Shown: piece by piece, positions 41,755 to 50,565 of the stretch
Layout of the letters: the number at the start of each line of letters is the position of its first letter
Position numbering within the stretch: position 1 is the stretch's first letter
The notes under the pieces: model-generated
What the model saw: the letters and a program-made list of their open reading frames with translations, nothing else
Told to the model about the DNA's origin: nothing
Databases searched by the model: none
Position numbers and translations under genes: made by a program
From: Halolamina salifodinae
Lineage (GTDB): Archaea > Halobacteriota > Halobacteria > Halobacteriales > Haloferacaceae
Direction of reading: 5' to 3'
NCBI RefSeq assembly: GCF_017874235.1
Contig: NZ_JAGGLC010000003.1
Location: 248,001-312,000 of the forward strand
DNA length: 64,000 nucleotides

Positions 41755-44472
41755 ATGGCCCGCCAGCCCGTCGACATGGGTGGCGGAGGCGGTGGCGGCG
41801 GTGGCAGCGATGGCGGTGACTCCTCCGGTAGTGATACCGATGGGCCCGACATCCCCGACGGAGTTCAGCAAAGCGGCCCCGGCCCGGCCGATAGCTCGAG
41901 TGACCCTGAGCCCACCGAGCCGCCGGACGACGCACTGCGTGGCGCGCGGACTGATACTGCAACGACGCCCGTCGACGACACGGGCGATGGCGGAGACCAA
42001 CCCGCGGCGACCGAACCAACGGACCAGTTCGATCGCAGCGATCCAGTTCGCGACGGCTCAACCGCACGCGAGGACGCCCTCGAGCCCGAATCGGGGTCGA
42101 ATGACACCGGTAGGTCGGAGACCGATTCAGGGGGTGATACGCAGGCTACCCGCGACGCCAATCTTGACGAAACGGGCAGCGGGAACCTAACTCGCGGATC
42201 AGCTTCGACACCGGACGGTGTTCCAGAGACCGTGAAAGGTGCCGAGACGCTGACTAGTGACGACAACCGGATTGACCGGATGCTCGGTGACTTCGACGAA
42301 CGGGTCAGTAGAGGTGCCATCGACGCGATCGACGCAGTGTTCCAAAACCCTGAGGAGATTGGACTTCCCGATCAGGGCAGTATCGATGTATCGGGCCCCA
42401 GCGTGGGAGGCCGGTCAGGTAATGGTGGTAAGCTCGACCGCGATGTCACCGACGACCTCACCAGCGGCAAAGGCCTAATCCCAGAGAAATCGGAGGGGGC
42501 CGACGACTCGTTCTTCAGAACGTCTGAGGCGGAACTCCAGAAACGAGTCGAAAAACGCCGCGAAGCCCTTTCTCCGCTGGCGGAAGGTGCGGGTGATGTC
42601 GTCACCGATGTCACCGGAAGTGACAAAGCCGGAAATATCGCGGAGGGCGCAGCGAACGCCCCCGTCGGCCTTGCGTCGCAAGGCGGTGCGGGGCTGCTAC
42701 TCGCAGCCGACACAGCTACTGAAGTGGCTGGCAACACACCTGGCGCAGTCAGGGAATATGGGGCGGGAGAAGTGGCATACGCGGGCGCAGAGGTCGGTGG
42801 CCGAGTCACAGAAGCGATACTCAATCAGGCGCAGAACAATCCATACAAAACTACCGGTGAGCTTGTAGGGGGATTCGCTACCGGCGCGGCCGGGTTCAAA
42901 GCGATCGAGAAGGCCGGCGATGTCGGGAGGCAAGCCAGTCTATCTACCAAAGACACGGTCAAGTTCGAGGATATCACCTCGGACCGAGCAGCAGAGACAG
43001 GTGAGTTGCCCGGTTTCGATGACCCAGGGGCGAGTACATCGAAGGCAGTTGAAGAAGTTCGGGAGAAGGCAGCTGATAACCCCGACGCTGTGACGGAGAA
43101 GACCGGTGGCGAAACGCTCTATCACGGAACGCAGGACGACTTCGGTACTGACATCGACGTAGGCGAGGGTGCGTCGGAGCTTCCCGGGTTGTTCACATCG
43201 CCTGATGCCTCGACGATAGCGCTTTCCGGGAAGGGATCATCGCTTTCACTGTCGTCGATTAAGCCCCGTCTACCCGACCCGGCAGGGAACTCTGACCGAT
43301 TTGTTGGGCTTCCCGGGGACCGTGTTGACTCTATTCCGGAGGGAAGAGCCGCGCAGGGCTACGAGTTGCGAGATCCGGACACGAGTGAACAGGTCACGGG
43401 CGGGCTAGGACGTGGCGAGGCCAAGGCGGCTGCCGACGGAAACGACGGTGTTGAGGTCCGTCCTGACCAGACTACGAGCGGGTACGAATACCTCACGGAG
43501 GATGCTGAGGTGGGGACCGGCTACGTGAAGCCTTCTAGCACGCGATCTCCTGAGCTTGAGGCTGTCTTCCCACCGGACTCGAAGTTCGAGAAAACGGGCC
43601 AAGTTAGCGTAAAAGTGGGGCAGAAGAAGGTCCCCGGGACCGATACCGAGATCCCGCTCACGGGCCGTAGCGTTCCCCTAGATACGTACAGACGTATCGA
43701 CGCTGATCGAGATCCGGACACCGATCTTGGCGACACGCCGTCCACTGGCGGGAACGGCGAAGTAGTCGATTATGACGAGCTAACCAGTGAAACCATGGAT
43801 TCTCGGGGATCACCTGAAGGGTCCCCCACTGTTGGTGGCGGTGTCACAGGGGCAACCTTGGGGGGAATCAGCGGTGGTACAGCTGGGACTACCAGCCCAA
43901 GCGAGTCGAGTGGTACCCCCAAGACAGTTCCCACGGCTACGATCCCGCCGACCGATCCAACAGTTCCCGAGTACCCAACGGACCCACCTACCCTTCCACC
44001 GAGCACACAGCCGCCAACGGATCCACCGTCCACGCAGCCACCGACGGATCCACCGTCGAGTCTGCCGCCGTCAAGCCCCCCGGCGTCACCGCCGGGATCA
44101 AGTCCGCCAACATCCGGAGACCCGACCTCCGTGGGCCCTGGCTCTGGTTCGCCGGGATCGGGCTCTCCGACAGGTTCGCCAGGTGGTTCTGGTGGTGGTC
44201 CTCCAACGCCGTATGGTGGCGGTGGTGGCGGTTCGAGTCGTCGCTGGGACTTCGATGACGAGGAGGACGAGTTTGACCACATGGGCCGCTTCGATGGCTA
44301 CGGTGACGACTGGACGAACCCGGTTGCGTCCGCCCAAGAGGCACTCGATGCGACGCTCGGAGGCGTCGATGATACGGTGGCGCCGCTGGACCGTTCGCTT
44401 GACGACGCCGACGCCGCCCTCGAGGAGACGCTGGAGGGCGTCGACGACCAGTTCGGGGGTGGGGGCTGGTGA
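41755..44472 (+). CDS. Giant low-complexity protein with ADP-ribosyltransferase-like core
   Basis: 905 residues. The N-terminus is Gly/Ser/Asp-rich. Residues about 300-400 hold Gly/Ala-rich segments that may be weakly hydrophobic. Residues about 450-620 carry an ADP-ribosyltransferase-like pattern: ETLYHGTQDDF (453-463), LPGLFTSPDASTIAL about 25 residues later and ELEAVFPPDSKFEKT (600-614), matching the H-[Y/T]-E order of toxin-type ARTs. A Pro/Thr/Ser repeat stalk (PPTDPPSTQ-type) and a Gly-rich, then acidic C-terminal tail follow. Bases 42200-43950 are AT-richer than both ends. It may be an exported effector or adhesin; no signal peptide is seen. Confidence 0.72.
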   Translation: MARQPVDMGGGGGGGGGSDGGDSSGSDTDGPDIPDGVQQSGPGPADSSSDPEPTEPPDDALRGARTDTATTPVDDTGDGGDQPAATEPTDQFDRSDPVRDGSTAREDALEPESGSNDTGRSETDSGGDTQATRDANLDETGSGNLTRGSASTPDGVPETVKGAETLTSDDNRIDRMLGDFDERVSRGAIDAIDAVFQNPEEIGLPDQGSIDVSGPSVGGRSGNGGKLDRDVTDDLTSGKGLIPEKSEGADDSFFRTSEAELQKRVEKRREALSPLAEGAGDVVTDVTGSDKAGNIAEGAANAPVGLASQGGAGLLLAADTATEVAGNTPGAVREYGAGEVAYAGAEVGGRVTEAILNQAQNNPYKTTGELVGGFATGAAGFKAIEKAGDVGRQASLSTKDTVKFEDITSDRAAETGELPGFDDPGASTSKAVEEVREKAADNPDAVTEKTGGETLYHGTQDDFGTDIDVGEGASELPGLFTSPDASTIALSGKGSSLSLSSIKPRLPDPAGNSDRFVGLPGDRVDSIPEGRAAQGYELRDPDTSEQVTGGLGRGEAKAAADGNDGVEVRPDQTTSGYEYLTEDAEVGTGYVKPSSTRSPELEAVFPPDSKFEKTGQVSVKVGQKKVPGTDTEIPLTGRSVPLDTYRRIDADRDPDTDLGDTPSTGGNGEVVDYDELTSETMDSRGSPEGSPTVGGGVTGATLGGISGGTAGTTSPSESSGTPKTVPTATIPPTDPTVPEYPTDPPTLPPSTQPPTDPPSTQPPTDPPSSLPPSSPPASPPGSSPPTSGDPTSVGPGSGSPGSGSPTGSPGGSGGGPPTPYGGGGGGSSRRWDFDDEEDEFDHMGRFDGYGDDWTNPVASAQEALDATLGGVDDTVAPLDRSLDDADAALEETLEGVDDQFGGGGW

Positions 44473-44759
44473 TACCCTCACCCCGGCTTGAAGAGGACGT
44501 GAGCACCCACGCGAGCTTCGCGTGGTTCTTCCTGATGCTGTTCGGGGTGCTCTTCCTCGCCGTGCTGATCTGGTCGTTCCTCGACGGTCCCGTGCACACG
44601 ATGCTCGGTCTCGGCAACGACCTCTCGGACTCGAGTCGGGGTGAGGAAACCGTGCGACGAACTAGGCTGCTCTGGGAGTACTGGCCCCTGTGGGGCGCAG
44701 CGCTCGCCGGCCTGCTGATCTCGCTCCGGAGAGCCGTGAACGAGACGGGGAGGAGGTGA
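44469..44759 (+). CDS. Two-TM small membrane protein
   Basis: A 96-residue protein from a GTG overlapping the giant gene's stop (GTG 44501 is an alternative start). TM1 is FAWFFLMLFGVLFLAVLIWS; a second weaker span is LWGAALAGLLISL. Directly downstream of the ART-like protein, so an immunity, export or assembly partner is conceivable. No family recognised. Confidence 0.6.
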   Translation: MIPSPRLEEDVSTHASFAWFFLMLFGVLFLAVLIWSFLDGPVHTMLGLGNDLSDSSRGEETVRRTRLLWEYWPLWGAALAGLLISLRRAVNETGRR

Positions 44760-44764
44760 TCAGG

Positions 44765-45061
44765 ATGCGACCAGCACAACGAGGTGGGAGCTACCTCACG
44801 GCGTTCGTGATCGTCGTCTTCCTGGTCTTCATGCTCGTGCTGTTCGTCGTTGCCGGGATTCCGACGATCGACGGCACCAGCGACGCCGTTCAGCAGGCCG
44901 ACGACGGCGCGATCGAGAAGATGGGGTACAGCGGCAACATGAGCTTCGTGCTCGACGTGAGCCTCGTAATCGCGCCTGCGATGCTCATGATCGGGATCGT
45001 CGTGTACCTCTACGCCGTGGTCGCGGGCAAGGGCTCGTTCCGCGGAGGTGGTCCCCGATGA
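44765..45061 (+). CDS. Two-TM small membrane protein
   Basis: A 98-residue protein with ATG five bases after GGAGGTGA (44752-44759). TM1 is FVIVVFLVFMLVLFVVAGIP and TM2 VSLVIAPAMLMIGIVVYLYA, separated by a 35-residue exposed loop. Ends FRGGGPR and overlaps the LamG gene by ATGA. General layout like the first genes of the wing. Unknown family. Confidence 0.63.
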   Translation: MRPAQRGGSYLTAFVIVVFLVFMLVLFVVAGIPTIDGTSDAVQQADDGAIEKMGYSGNMSFVLDVSLVIAPAMLMIGIVVYLYAVVAGKGSFRGGGPR

Positions 45062-48000
45062 TCGACCTCAAGGGACGCTCTCGACGGGTTGCGTTCCTCT
45101 CGGCCGTGTTCTTCGCGGTCTACCTCGTCGTGAGTGCTCCACCTGTCGCGGCAGCGAACGTGGCGATGGTGAGCTCGCACACGACCGCGAGCGAACTGAA
45201 AAACGGGACGATAAAAAACGCTGAGGTAGCCCGAAGCGGCGAGGCAGGAGTCGTTAGCCATGACGTATCGAGATCGAGTGCACTTGCGCGCTACACGTTT
45301 GATTCCGGGAGCGGGTCGACAATATACGACTCCGTCGGATCGAACGACGCGACATGGGCCGGTTCGTGGGTGAGTACCGAGTACGGATCTGGTGTTTACC
45401 TCGACGGCTCATCGAGTGCCGACCTCGGGAATATCGTCGATCTGGGATCGGAAAACTGGACGATTAGTGTTCGCGCAAGTTACGACGGGACATCTGGCAC
45501 GGTGTGGTCATCGTCCGATGGCGACATCAATTGGGAGTCCGGCGAGAAACGTCTGGACCTGACTAATGACCGGGTCGTTTTTGCGGCCTACGGCTTCCAA
45601 ACGACCGAAGTTACGGGAATCGATACCTCGAAAACGCACACCTACACTGTCTCTTACAACGGGTCAGCAATCCGGGTGTATGTCGACGGCGAGCTAAGAG
45701 CCGTTGAGTCGGGGACGATGCCGTCGGACAACACGGGTGAACCGCTACGATTAGGCAGCGGATCGAAACCAGATCTTAATGCCGTCATTGACGAGTTCAG
45801 GGTCTATCAGGAGTCGCTTAGTCCCGGGCTCGTGCATCGGTTATCCGACTCTCCGGTCGCGAAACTCACGCCACAAGCTAATGAGCGGTGGGCAATGGAT
45901 GCCAGTCAGGGAAATGTGGCGTATTCGGATACCGGAACCCGCCCGGCGACGCTGAACGGGACGTCGTGGACATCCGGCATCTCCGCTTCCGCACTCCAGT
46001 TCAACGCCAGCTCGGGCGACTACGCACACGTGACGAACTCTGGAGGGTGGGACCAGGCGATAACACTCAGCGCTTGGATCAACCCGAACCAGACGACGAC
46101 AGAGCACACCGTTGTTGATTCCCGGTCGAACGGCGGTGTCAACCTCCGTGTCGATAACAGTCAGTTCGAGTGGGTTATTCGGGACGATTCAGGGAACGAA
46201 TACTTCACAGTTGGAGGAAACGTCAATCCTGACGAGTGGACCCATGTCATGGCGGTGTACAATGGGTCCTCGCTGATCGTTTATCAGGATGGAACCCAAG
46301 TAGCGTCGAAGGAAATCGGTTCGATCACGATATCGTCTGGTGGTGATCTCTATATTGGCAACTTCGAGGGGCTGGGAACGCAGTACGCTTGGGACGGAAA
46401 AATAGACGAGGTGCGGATGTATAATTCGGCGCTGACGGATGCTCATGCGAACTGGATCGCCGATAACCCGGCTGCTGCAATTGAAGAAAAATCGGAGTAC
46501 GAGGGTGTCCACAGCGTTACGAATTCCGTTAGTGGCTTTACTGACCTCTCTCTTCGGAACGCGACGGCGACCGTCACTTGGAAGACGGCCAGCGGGAGGG
46601 TGCTGAATCAGACGACGATCTCGTCGAGCGGGAACCACACTCTCACTTGGTCGACATCGAGCTCCGATACCGTTGAGGTCAAAATCGAGTTCGATCCGAC
46701 GCACCCCGACCACACGGCGAGGCTCTTAGGAGAGGGAGTCTACGCGGAAAATCGGCAGCCCACTGTAGATGATTCGACTGCCTCGCCCAACGACACGGAT
46801 CGGACAGTCGATTCTCCACCGATCACGCTATCAGTTGATGTGTCTGACCCCGAATTTGGAACCGCACAAGGGGATCAGGTCGCAGTAGAGTTCTACCTTG
46901 ACGGTTCGATAGTAGGGACCAGAACGACGACGTCGAACGGTACTGTCTCATACGACGTTGATTCGATAGAGGGAGGTGAACACTCCTGGCGTGTCGAAGT
47001 CCAGGACCAGTACGGATCTAACTCAACGAGTGGATCGTACTCGTTCTTAGTCCCGGGTTCGCTACACGTTCGGCCGATCGCGAACACGAGCGCGTTGATC
47101 GAAGGTCAGAACGTCACCGTCACGGGCCGGTTCTTCTCCGGGGAGCTCGTCTTCGAGAAACAGACGAACAACGGCGAGATCGACATGACGAACCTCCCGG
47201 CCGATAAGACCTACGTCCTCGTTCTCGAGGCCGACGGGTACTACCGGAGGACGGTGATCGTCAAGTCCCTGTTCGATCAAGACTCGGTTTACCTACTCAA
47301 TAGCTCTAAAACGGCGTACTACACCGAGTTCGTCCTCAACGACATGACCGGCGAGTACACCGATGCTGACGATCAAACCCAACTCTACATCGAGCGACCG
47401 ATCAACACGTCCGACGGCTTGGAGTGGGTCACGGTGGCCGGCGACTTCTTCGGCGCCGAAGGGCGCTTCGAGGCAGATCTCGAGCAGAACGCTCGGTATC
47501 GGATCCGGCTGGTCAACCAAGACGACACTCGCATCCTCGGTGGCTACTCGGCCACTCGCGAGGGCACTGTAACGCTCAACGTCGGGGAGGTCTCTTGGGA
47601 GGTCGACGACTCCTCCGGAACCCGCCGGCACTCGGCGTCCTACATCGACCTCACCGACGATGGGGAGATCCAGAATGGCGTCGTGCACTTCCAGTACAAC
47701 GATCCGACTCAGAACACCTCGAGGATCCGCGTGGTGATCCACGAGTCGGGCAACCACAGTAACGAGATCATGAACTCAACGTTCAACGACGGCTACGGCA
47801 CGCTGAGCCTCAATCACTCAGTAACGGGCAATCTCACAGATGTAGACTGGCAGGTGAGTTGGACGGCCTACAACGCCTCCGGCGCGATGATCGCCAGCTC
47901 GGCTGACGTCGCGGGCGGGAAGCGCTACGTCGTCGACAACCCGATGGGCGAGAAGATGACGCCCGTCGCACTGACGGTGCTGTTCCTGTTCGTGGGAACG

Positions 48001-48159
48001 CTCTTCGGCGGTCGACTCTCGTCGATCGGCTCGGTCGCAGTGGTCGGCGTTGCCGCCGTGATGTGGTGGCTCGGTTGGTACACGGCCTCCGGCGGCGTGG
48101 TGGTGTTCGCCGGGATCGTGGCTGTCGCGATGGCAGTCGGTGGGGGTGGTCGACGGTGA
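45058..48159 (+). CDS. Large surface protein with two LamG (concanavalin-like) domains
   Basis: 1033 residues. A signal peptide (about 1-32, VAFLSAVFFAVYLVVSAPP) is followed by two LamG-type jelly rolls: about 75-255 (ALARYTFDSGSGSTIYDSVG to DEFRVYQESL) and 276-457 (WAMDASQGNVAYSD to DEVRMYNSALTD). Ig-like beta regions follow (RTVDSPPITLSVDVSDPEFG), and three hydrophobic segments end the chain (from about 965), anchoring it in the membrane. Many N-glycosylation sequons are present. LamG folds bind glycans or proteins, so this is a likely host-recognition or spike protein. Bases 45240-47000 are AT-richer than the 3' third. Confidence 0.82.
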   Translation: MIDLKGRSRRVAFLSAVFFAVYLVVSAPPVAAANVAMVSSHTTASELKNGTIKNAEVARSGEAGVVSHDVSRSSALARYTFDSGSGSTIYDSVGSNDATWAGSWVSTEYGSGVYLDGSSSADLGNIVDLGSENWTISVRASYDGTSGTVWSSSDGDINWESGEKRLDLTNDRVVFAAYGFQTTEVTGIDTSKTHTYTVSYNGSAIRVYVDGELRAVESGTMPSDNTGEPLRLGSGSKPDLNAVIDEFRVYQESLSPGLVHRLSDSPVAKLTPQANERWAMDASQGNVAYSDTGTRPATLNGTSWTSGISASALQFNASSGDYAHVTNSGGWDQAITLSAWINPNQTTTEHTVVDSRSNGGVNLRVDNSQFEWVIRDDSGNEYFTVGGNVNPDEWTHVMAVYNGSSLIVYQDGTQVASKEIGSITISSGGDLYIGNFEGLGTQYAWDGKIDEVRMYNSALTDAHANWIADNPAAAIEEKSEYEGVHSVTNSVSGFTDLSLRNATATVTWKTASGRVLNQTTISSSGNHTLTWSTSSSDTVEVKIEFDPTHPDHTARLLGEGVYAENRQPTVDDSTASPNDTDRTVDSPPITLSVDVSDPEFGTAQGDQVAVEFYLDGSIVGTRTTTSNGTVSYDVDSIEGGEHSWRVEVQDQYGSNSTSGSYSFLVPGSLHVRPIANTSALIEGQNVTVTGRFFSGELVFEKQTNNGEIDMTNLPADKTYVLVLEADGYYRRTVIVKSLFDQDSVYLLNSSKTAYYTEFVLNDMTGEYTDADDQTQLYIERPINTSDGLEWVTVAGDFFGAEGRFEADLEQNARYRIRLVNQDDTRILGGYSATREGTVTLNVGEVSWEVDDSSGTRRHSASYIDLTDDGEIQNGVVHFQYNDPTQNTSRIRVVIHESGNHSNEIMNSTFNDGYGTLSLNHSVTGNLTDVDWQVSWTAYNASGAMIASSADVAGGKRYVVDNPMGEKMTPVALTVLFLFVGTLFGGRLSSIGSVAVVGVAAVMWWLGWYTASGGVVVFAGIVAVAMAVGGGGRR

Positions 48160-48539
48160 GGCACCCCACGACGGTCCTGCTGTTCATCGTCTGTGTCGCC
48201 GCTGTCGCTGGCGCGATGGCAGCGTCCGGGACCGCCGGGTGGCTCGGCGTCGACGACCCGAGCGTCGGCGTTGAAGATCAGGTGAACCAGAGCGAGGGCG
48301 AACTCCACGACTACTCTGCTTCGAGGCAGGGCGGGGACACGTCGTTCATCGGTGCGACGATCTCCGGAACGGACGAGGTAATCTCCTCGTTCGTGGTGAT
48401 CTTCGCCCTCTCAGATATGATGGTGAACGCTGGCCTGCCTGTCTGGTCAGCAGTGATGCTTTCCTCGCCTCTGGCGTGGTGCTTCGGCCTGTTCATCATC
48501 TACATGTTCTCCGGCCGATCAGAGGTGCGTCCGCGATGA
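48156..48539 (+). CDS. Secreted/membrane protein of the surface module
   Basis: A 127-residue protein with a GTG start overlapping the LamG stop (GTGA). It has an N-terminal signal or TM helix (TTVLLFIVCVAAVAGAMAAS), an exposed acidic segment with NQS, and two hydrophobic spans near the C-terminus (EVISSFVVIFALSDMMV; CFGLFIIYMFSG). Probably an assembly partner of the LamG spike. Unknown family. Confidence 0.62.
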   Translation: MRHPTTVLLFIVCVAAVAGAMAASGTAGWLGVDDPSVGVEDQVNQSEGELHDYSASRQGGDTSFIGATISGTDEVISSFVVIFALSDMMVNAGLPVWSAVMLSSPLAWCFGLFIIYMFSGRSEVRPR

Positions 48540-48886
48540 CCTCGCTCCTCGAGGCGGCGTGGACGCTCTCGCTACTCCTCCAGTACGACAGCGAGTACGA
48601 CGACCCGTGGAAGGAGGGAAACGTCTGGGAGGGCTTCACGCTGCCGTTCACGGAGCTGCTGGGTCCGGTCGCTCCGGCGATCCTCGGGATCGGTATCGCG
48701 TCGATCCTCTACATCCTCACAGAGGGCCGGCCTGGGCTCCCGGCGGTCGTGTCCATCTTAATCGGCGGGTTCCTGATGCCGTTCCTCCCGCCGACCGCGA
48801 AGGTGGGCGCGTTCATGTCGATCTTGTTCGGCGCCACCCTCGCGCTCTACGCGCTCTGGAACGGTGGAGGTGCTCGCCCGCGATGA
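48536..48886 (+). CDS. Multi-TM membrane protein
   Basis: A 116-residue protein with an amphipathic front (MTSLLEAAWTLSLLLQYDSE), TM1 (LGPVAPAILGIGIASILYIL), TM2 (GLPAVVSILIGGFLMPFLP) and TM3 (GAFMSILFGATLALYALW). ATG overlaps the preceding stop by four bases, with GAGGTGCG as a possible ribosome-binding site. No family recognised. Confidence 0.63.
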   Translation: MTSLLEAAWTLSLLLQYDSEYDDPWKEGNVWEGFTLPFTELLGPVAPAILGIGIASILYILTEGRPGLPAVVSILIGGFLMPFLPPTAKVGAFMSILFGATLALYALWNGGGARPR

Positions 48887-49287
48887 CGACAACCACTGAC
48901 GCCGGCGTCGACGACGCCGTCAACGAAGGGAGCGATACCGGGATCGTCGATCTCCTCGGTGCGGTGATCATGTTCCCGGCCGTCCTCGCACACGAACTCA
49001 CCCACGCACTGGTCGCGTGGCACTGGATCGACGCGTCGACGCCTTCGGACATCGTCGATCGCTTCGTTCCACCGCGTCTTGAGCTTCGCTACCCGGCCGG
49101 GACGCCCGTGGTCGTCGTGGTTGTCGCGAACCTCGCACCGACGTTGGTCGGCGCCGCGCTTGCGCCGTTCCTCCTCCCGTGGGTGTTCTCCTTTGAGGTG
49201 CCGCTTCTCGCGTACGTGTTCGGCTCGTGGGCGCTCTACACCTTCCCGTCCGCCGACGACCTCGCGGTTATTTCCGATGTCTTCTGA
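48883..49287 (+). CDS. Membrane protein with HExxH zinc-metalloprotease motif
   Basis: A 134-residue protein whose first hydrophobic helix carries AVLAHELTHALVAW, a HExxH zinc signature inside a membrane segment, as in site-2-protease-like (M50) or related membrane zincins. A NLAP sequence (VVANLAPTLVGAAL) lies about 60 residues later in a second helix and could include a third ligand region. It is short for M50, so activity is uncertain. Last gene of the rightward wing; it could process membrane or spike proteins. Confidence 0.68.
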   Translation: MTTTTDAGVDDAVNEGSDTGIVDLLGAVIMFPAVLAHELTHALVAWHWIDASTPSDIVDRFVPPRLELRYPAGTPVVVVVVANLAPTLVGAALAPFLLPWVFSFEVPLLAYVFGSWALYTFPSADDLAVISDVF

Positions 49288-49292
49288 GGCTC

Positions 49293-49904
49293 TTACCCTT
49301 CGTCCCCAAATTTCTCCTTGCCGTCTTTCACAAGCTCTGCTAGAATTTTGAGGTAGTATTTCAGATCGTCCTCTGCGTCTGTAATATCTCCATATACCGG
49401 GTCCCCATCCTCTAAATCTGGGAAAAACAGTCCAGACTCCACAGAGACATCCTCGAATTCCATATAGAACTTCACCTCTTCACCATCATCTGTCTCAACA
49501 GTAAATCCAGAACCCCCCCATTCGTCACCAATAAAAATCGAGTCTGACCAGCTAGGTACCTGTCTCTGCAACTCTGAGGGACTTCCGGAGAAGGAGGCGT
49601 AACTTGCGACTCCCGATGCGCCTTCTTTCTCCATTTTGTTACGAAGGTCCTTCATGTGTCGGCAAACGGGGTCTTCCTTGAGAACCTCAACGCGATCTGC
49701 GTACCACGCGTCGAACTCCTCATCCTGAGATGTTGCCTTCTGTAGCGCGAAGGTCAGATTTCTCCCGAACGAAACTGCGTTGTAGACACCGAGATACTTC
49801 TCCTCGCCGGAGCCGGACTCAAATTGCTTAAGTCCAGAATACGCCCCTTTGAGCATCCGCTCAGCACGTTCAACCGCCTCCGTTGGCTCAAGTCCCATAC
49901 CCAA
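49293..49904 (-). CDS. Hypothetical, HEPN-like helical protein (cargo cassette)
   Basis: A 203-residue protein. The N-terminal half is helical (EAVERAERMLKGAYSGLKQF; VYNAVSFGRNLTFALQKATS; HMKDLRNKMEKEG), a plan recalling HEPN-type domains but with RNKMEKEG where R-x4-H would stand. The C-terminal half is beta-rich. Codon use is AT-richer than the flanking module, and it is the last gene of a minus-strand block, suggesting a later acquisition. Function unknown. Confidence 0.6.
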   Translation of the reverse strand: MGMGLEPTEAVERAERMLKGAYSGLKQFESGSGEEKYLGVYNAVSFGRNLTFALQKATSQDEEFDAWYADRVEVLKEDPVCRHMKDLRNKMEKEGASGVASYASFSGSPSELQRQVPSWSDSIFIGDEWGGSGFTVETDDGEEVKFYMEFEDVSVESGLFFPDLEDGDPVYGDITDAEDDLKYYLKILAELVKDGKEKFGDEG

Positions 49905-49971
49905 CCTATGAAGCTAGCCCTTCAAGAACGTCTGGTTCAGATTACAGATGCTTGATTAGGCGGTGCGGAGA

Positions 49972-49991
49972 GGCGCCCGAGTCAGGGCGCC
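49972..49991 (-). terminator. Hairpin downstream of the unknown membrane/soluble pair
   Basis: GGCGCCC-GAGTCA-GGGCGCC, a perfect 7-bp stem, about 65 bases after the stop of the 50056-50565 gene (minus strand). The surrounding 150 bases hold no gene. No strong T-tract follows, so a terminator role is tentative. Confidence 0.35.
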
Positions 49992-50055
49992 GACCTGCGT
50001 TGCGGGTGGAGTCCGCGACCGAAGGGAGCGGTGTTTTGGTCGAGTAAGTCCTTAC

Positions 50056-50565
50056 TCACACGACACGGATGTGGATTAGCTCAGATACCGTGGCGATCAC
50101 GGTGGAGAATGTGATTAGGTAGTAAACTAGGAGACTATAGGTGAGTGCAGCCACAATATCTATACCCCTTATTGAGACCCCGAATTCGGGAAATAGCTTG
50201 AATATGCCTCCAAGTGTAAGGGTGATTATCCCTATGCTAAGGGTGTGTATGGAAATGTACAGGCACTTCTTGTAAAGGATCTCAAGCTCCGTTTCATCCT
50301 GAGAATCCCCCTCGTTTTGGCTGTCCTCGTCCGCTTGGATGTAGTACTCTGATGAGTTCCCCAGCATTACGACAGCGTTTATTGTAAATCCGAAAAGAAC
50401 CGCTGTGACTGTTAAGATCGGAAGCGTGGATGCTCTGTCACTACTCGCAAGGAGAACCCCGATGACAAGGCTGCAGACTACATAAAAAGGTAGACGGATA
50501 GGATACTCTACCCGGTCTGAATAGCCCTTGATTTGAATAGCAGTACGAAATAGGTTCAGTATCAT
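50056..50565 (-). CDS. Four-TM membrane protein of an unknown two-gene cassette
   Basis: A 169-residue protein with about four helices (PFYVVCSLVIGVLLASS; LPILTVTAVLFGFTINAVVM; SIHTLSIGIITLTLGGIF; VAALTYSLLVYYLITFSTVI) and an acidic cytoplasmic loop between TM2 and TM3. It overlaps the soluble partner by ATGA. The soluble-plus-multi-TM pairing is common in defence systems where a sensor acts on a membrane effector, but I cannot name a family. AT-rich codon use. Confidence 0.62.
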   Translation of the reverse strand: MILNLFRTAIQIKGYSDRVEYPIRLPFYVVCSLVIGVLLASSDRASTLPILTVTAVLFGFTINAVVMLGNSSEYYIQADEDSQNEGDSQDETELEILYKKCLYISIHTLSIGIITLTLGGIFKLFPEFGVSIRGIDIVAALTYSLLVYYLITFSTVIATVSELIHIRVV

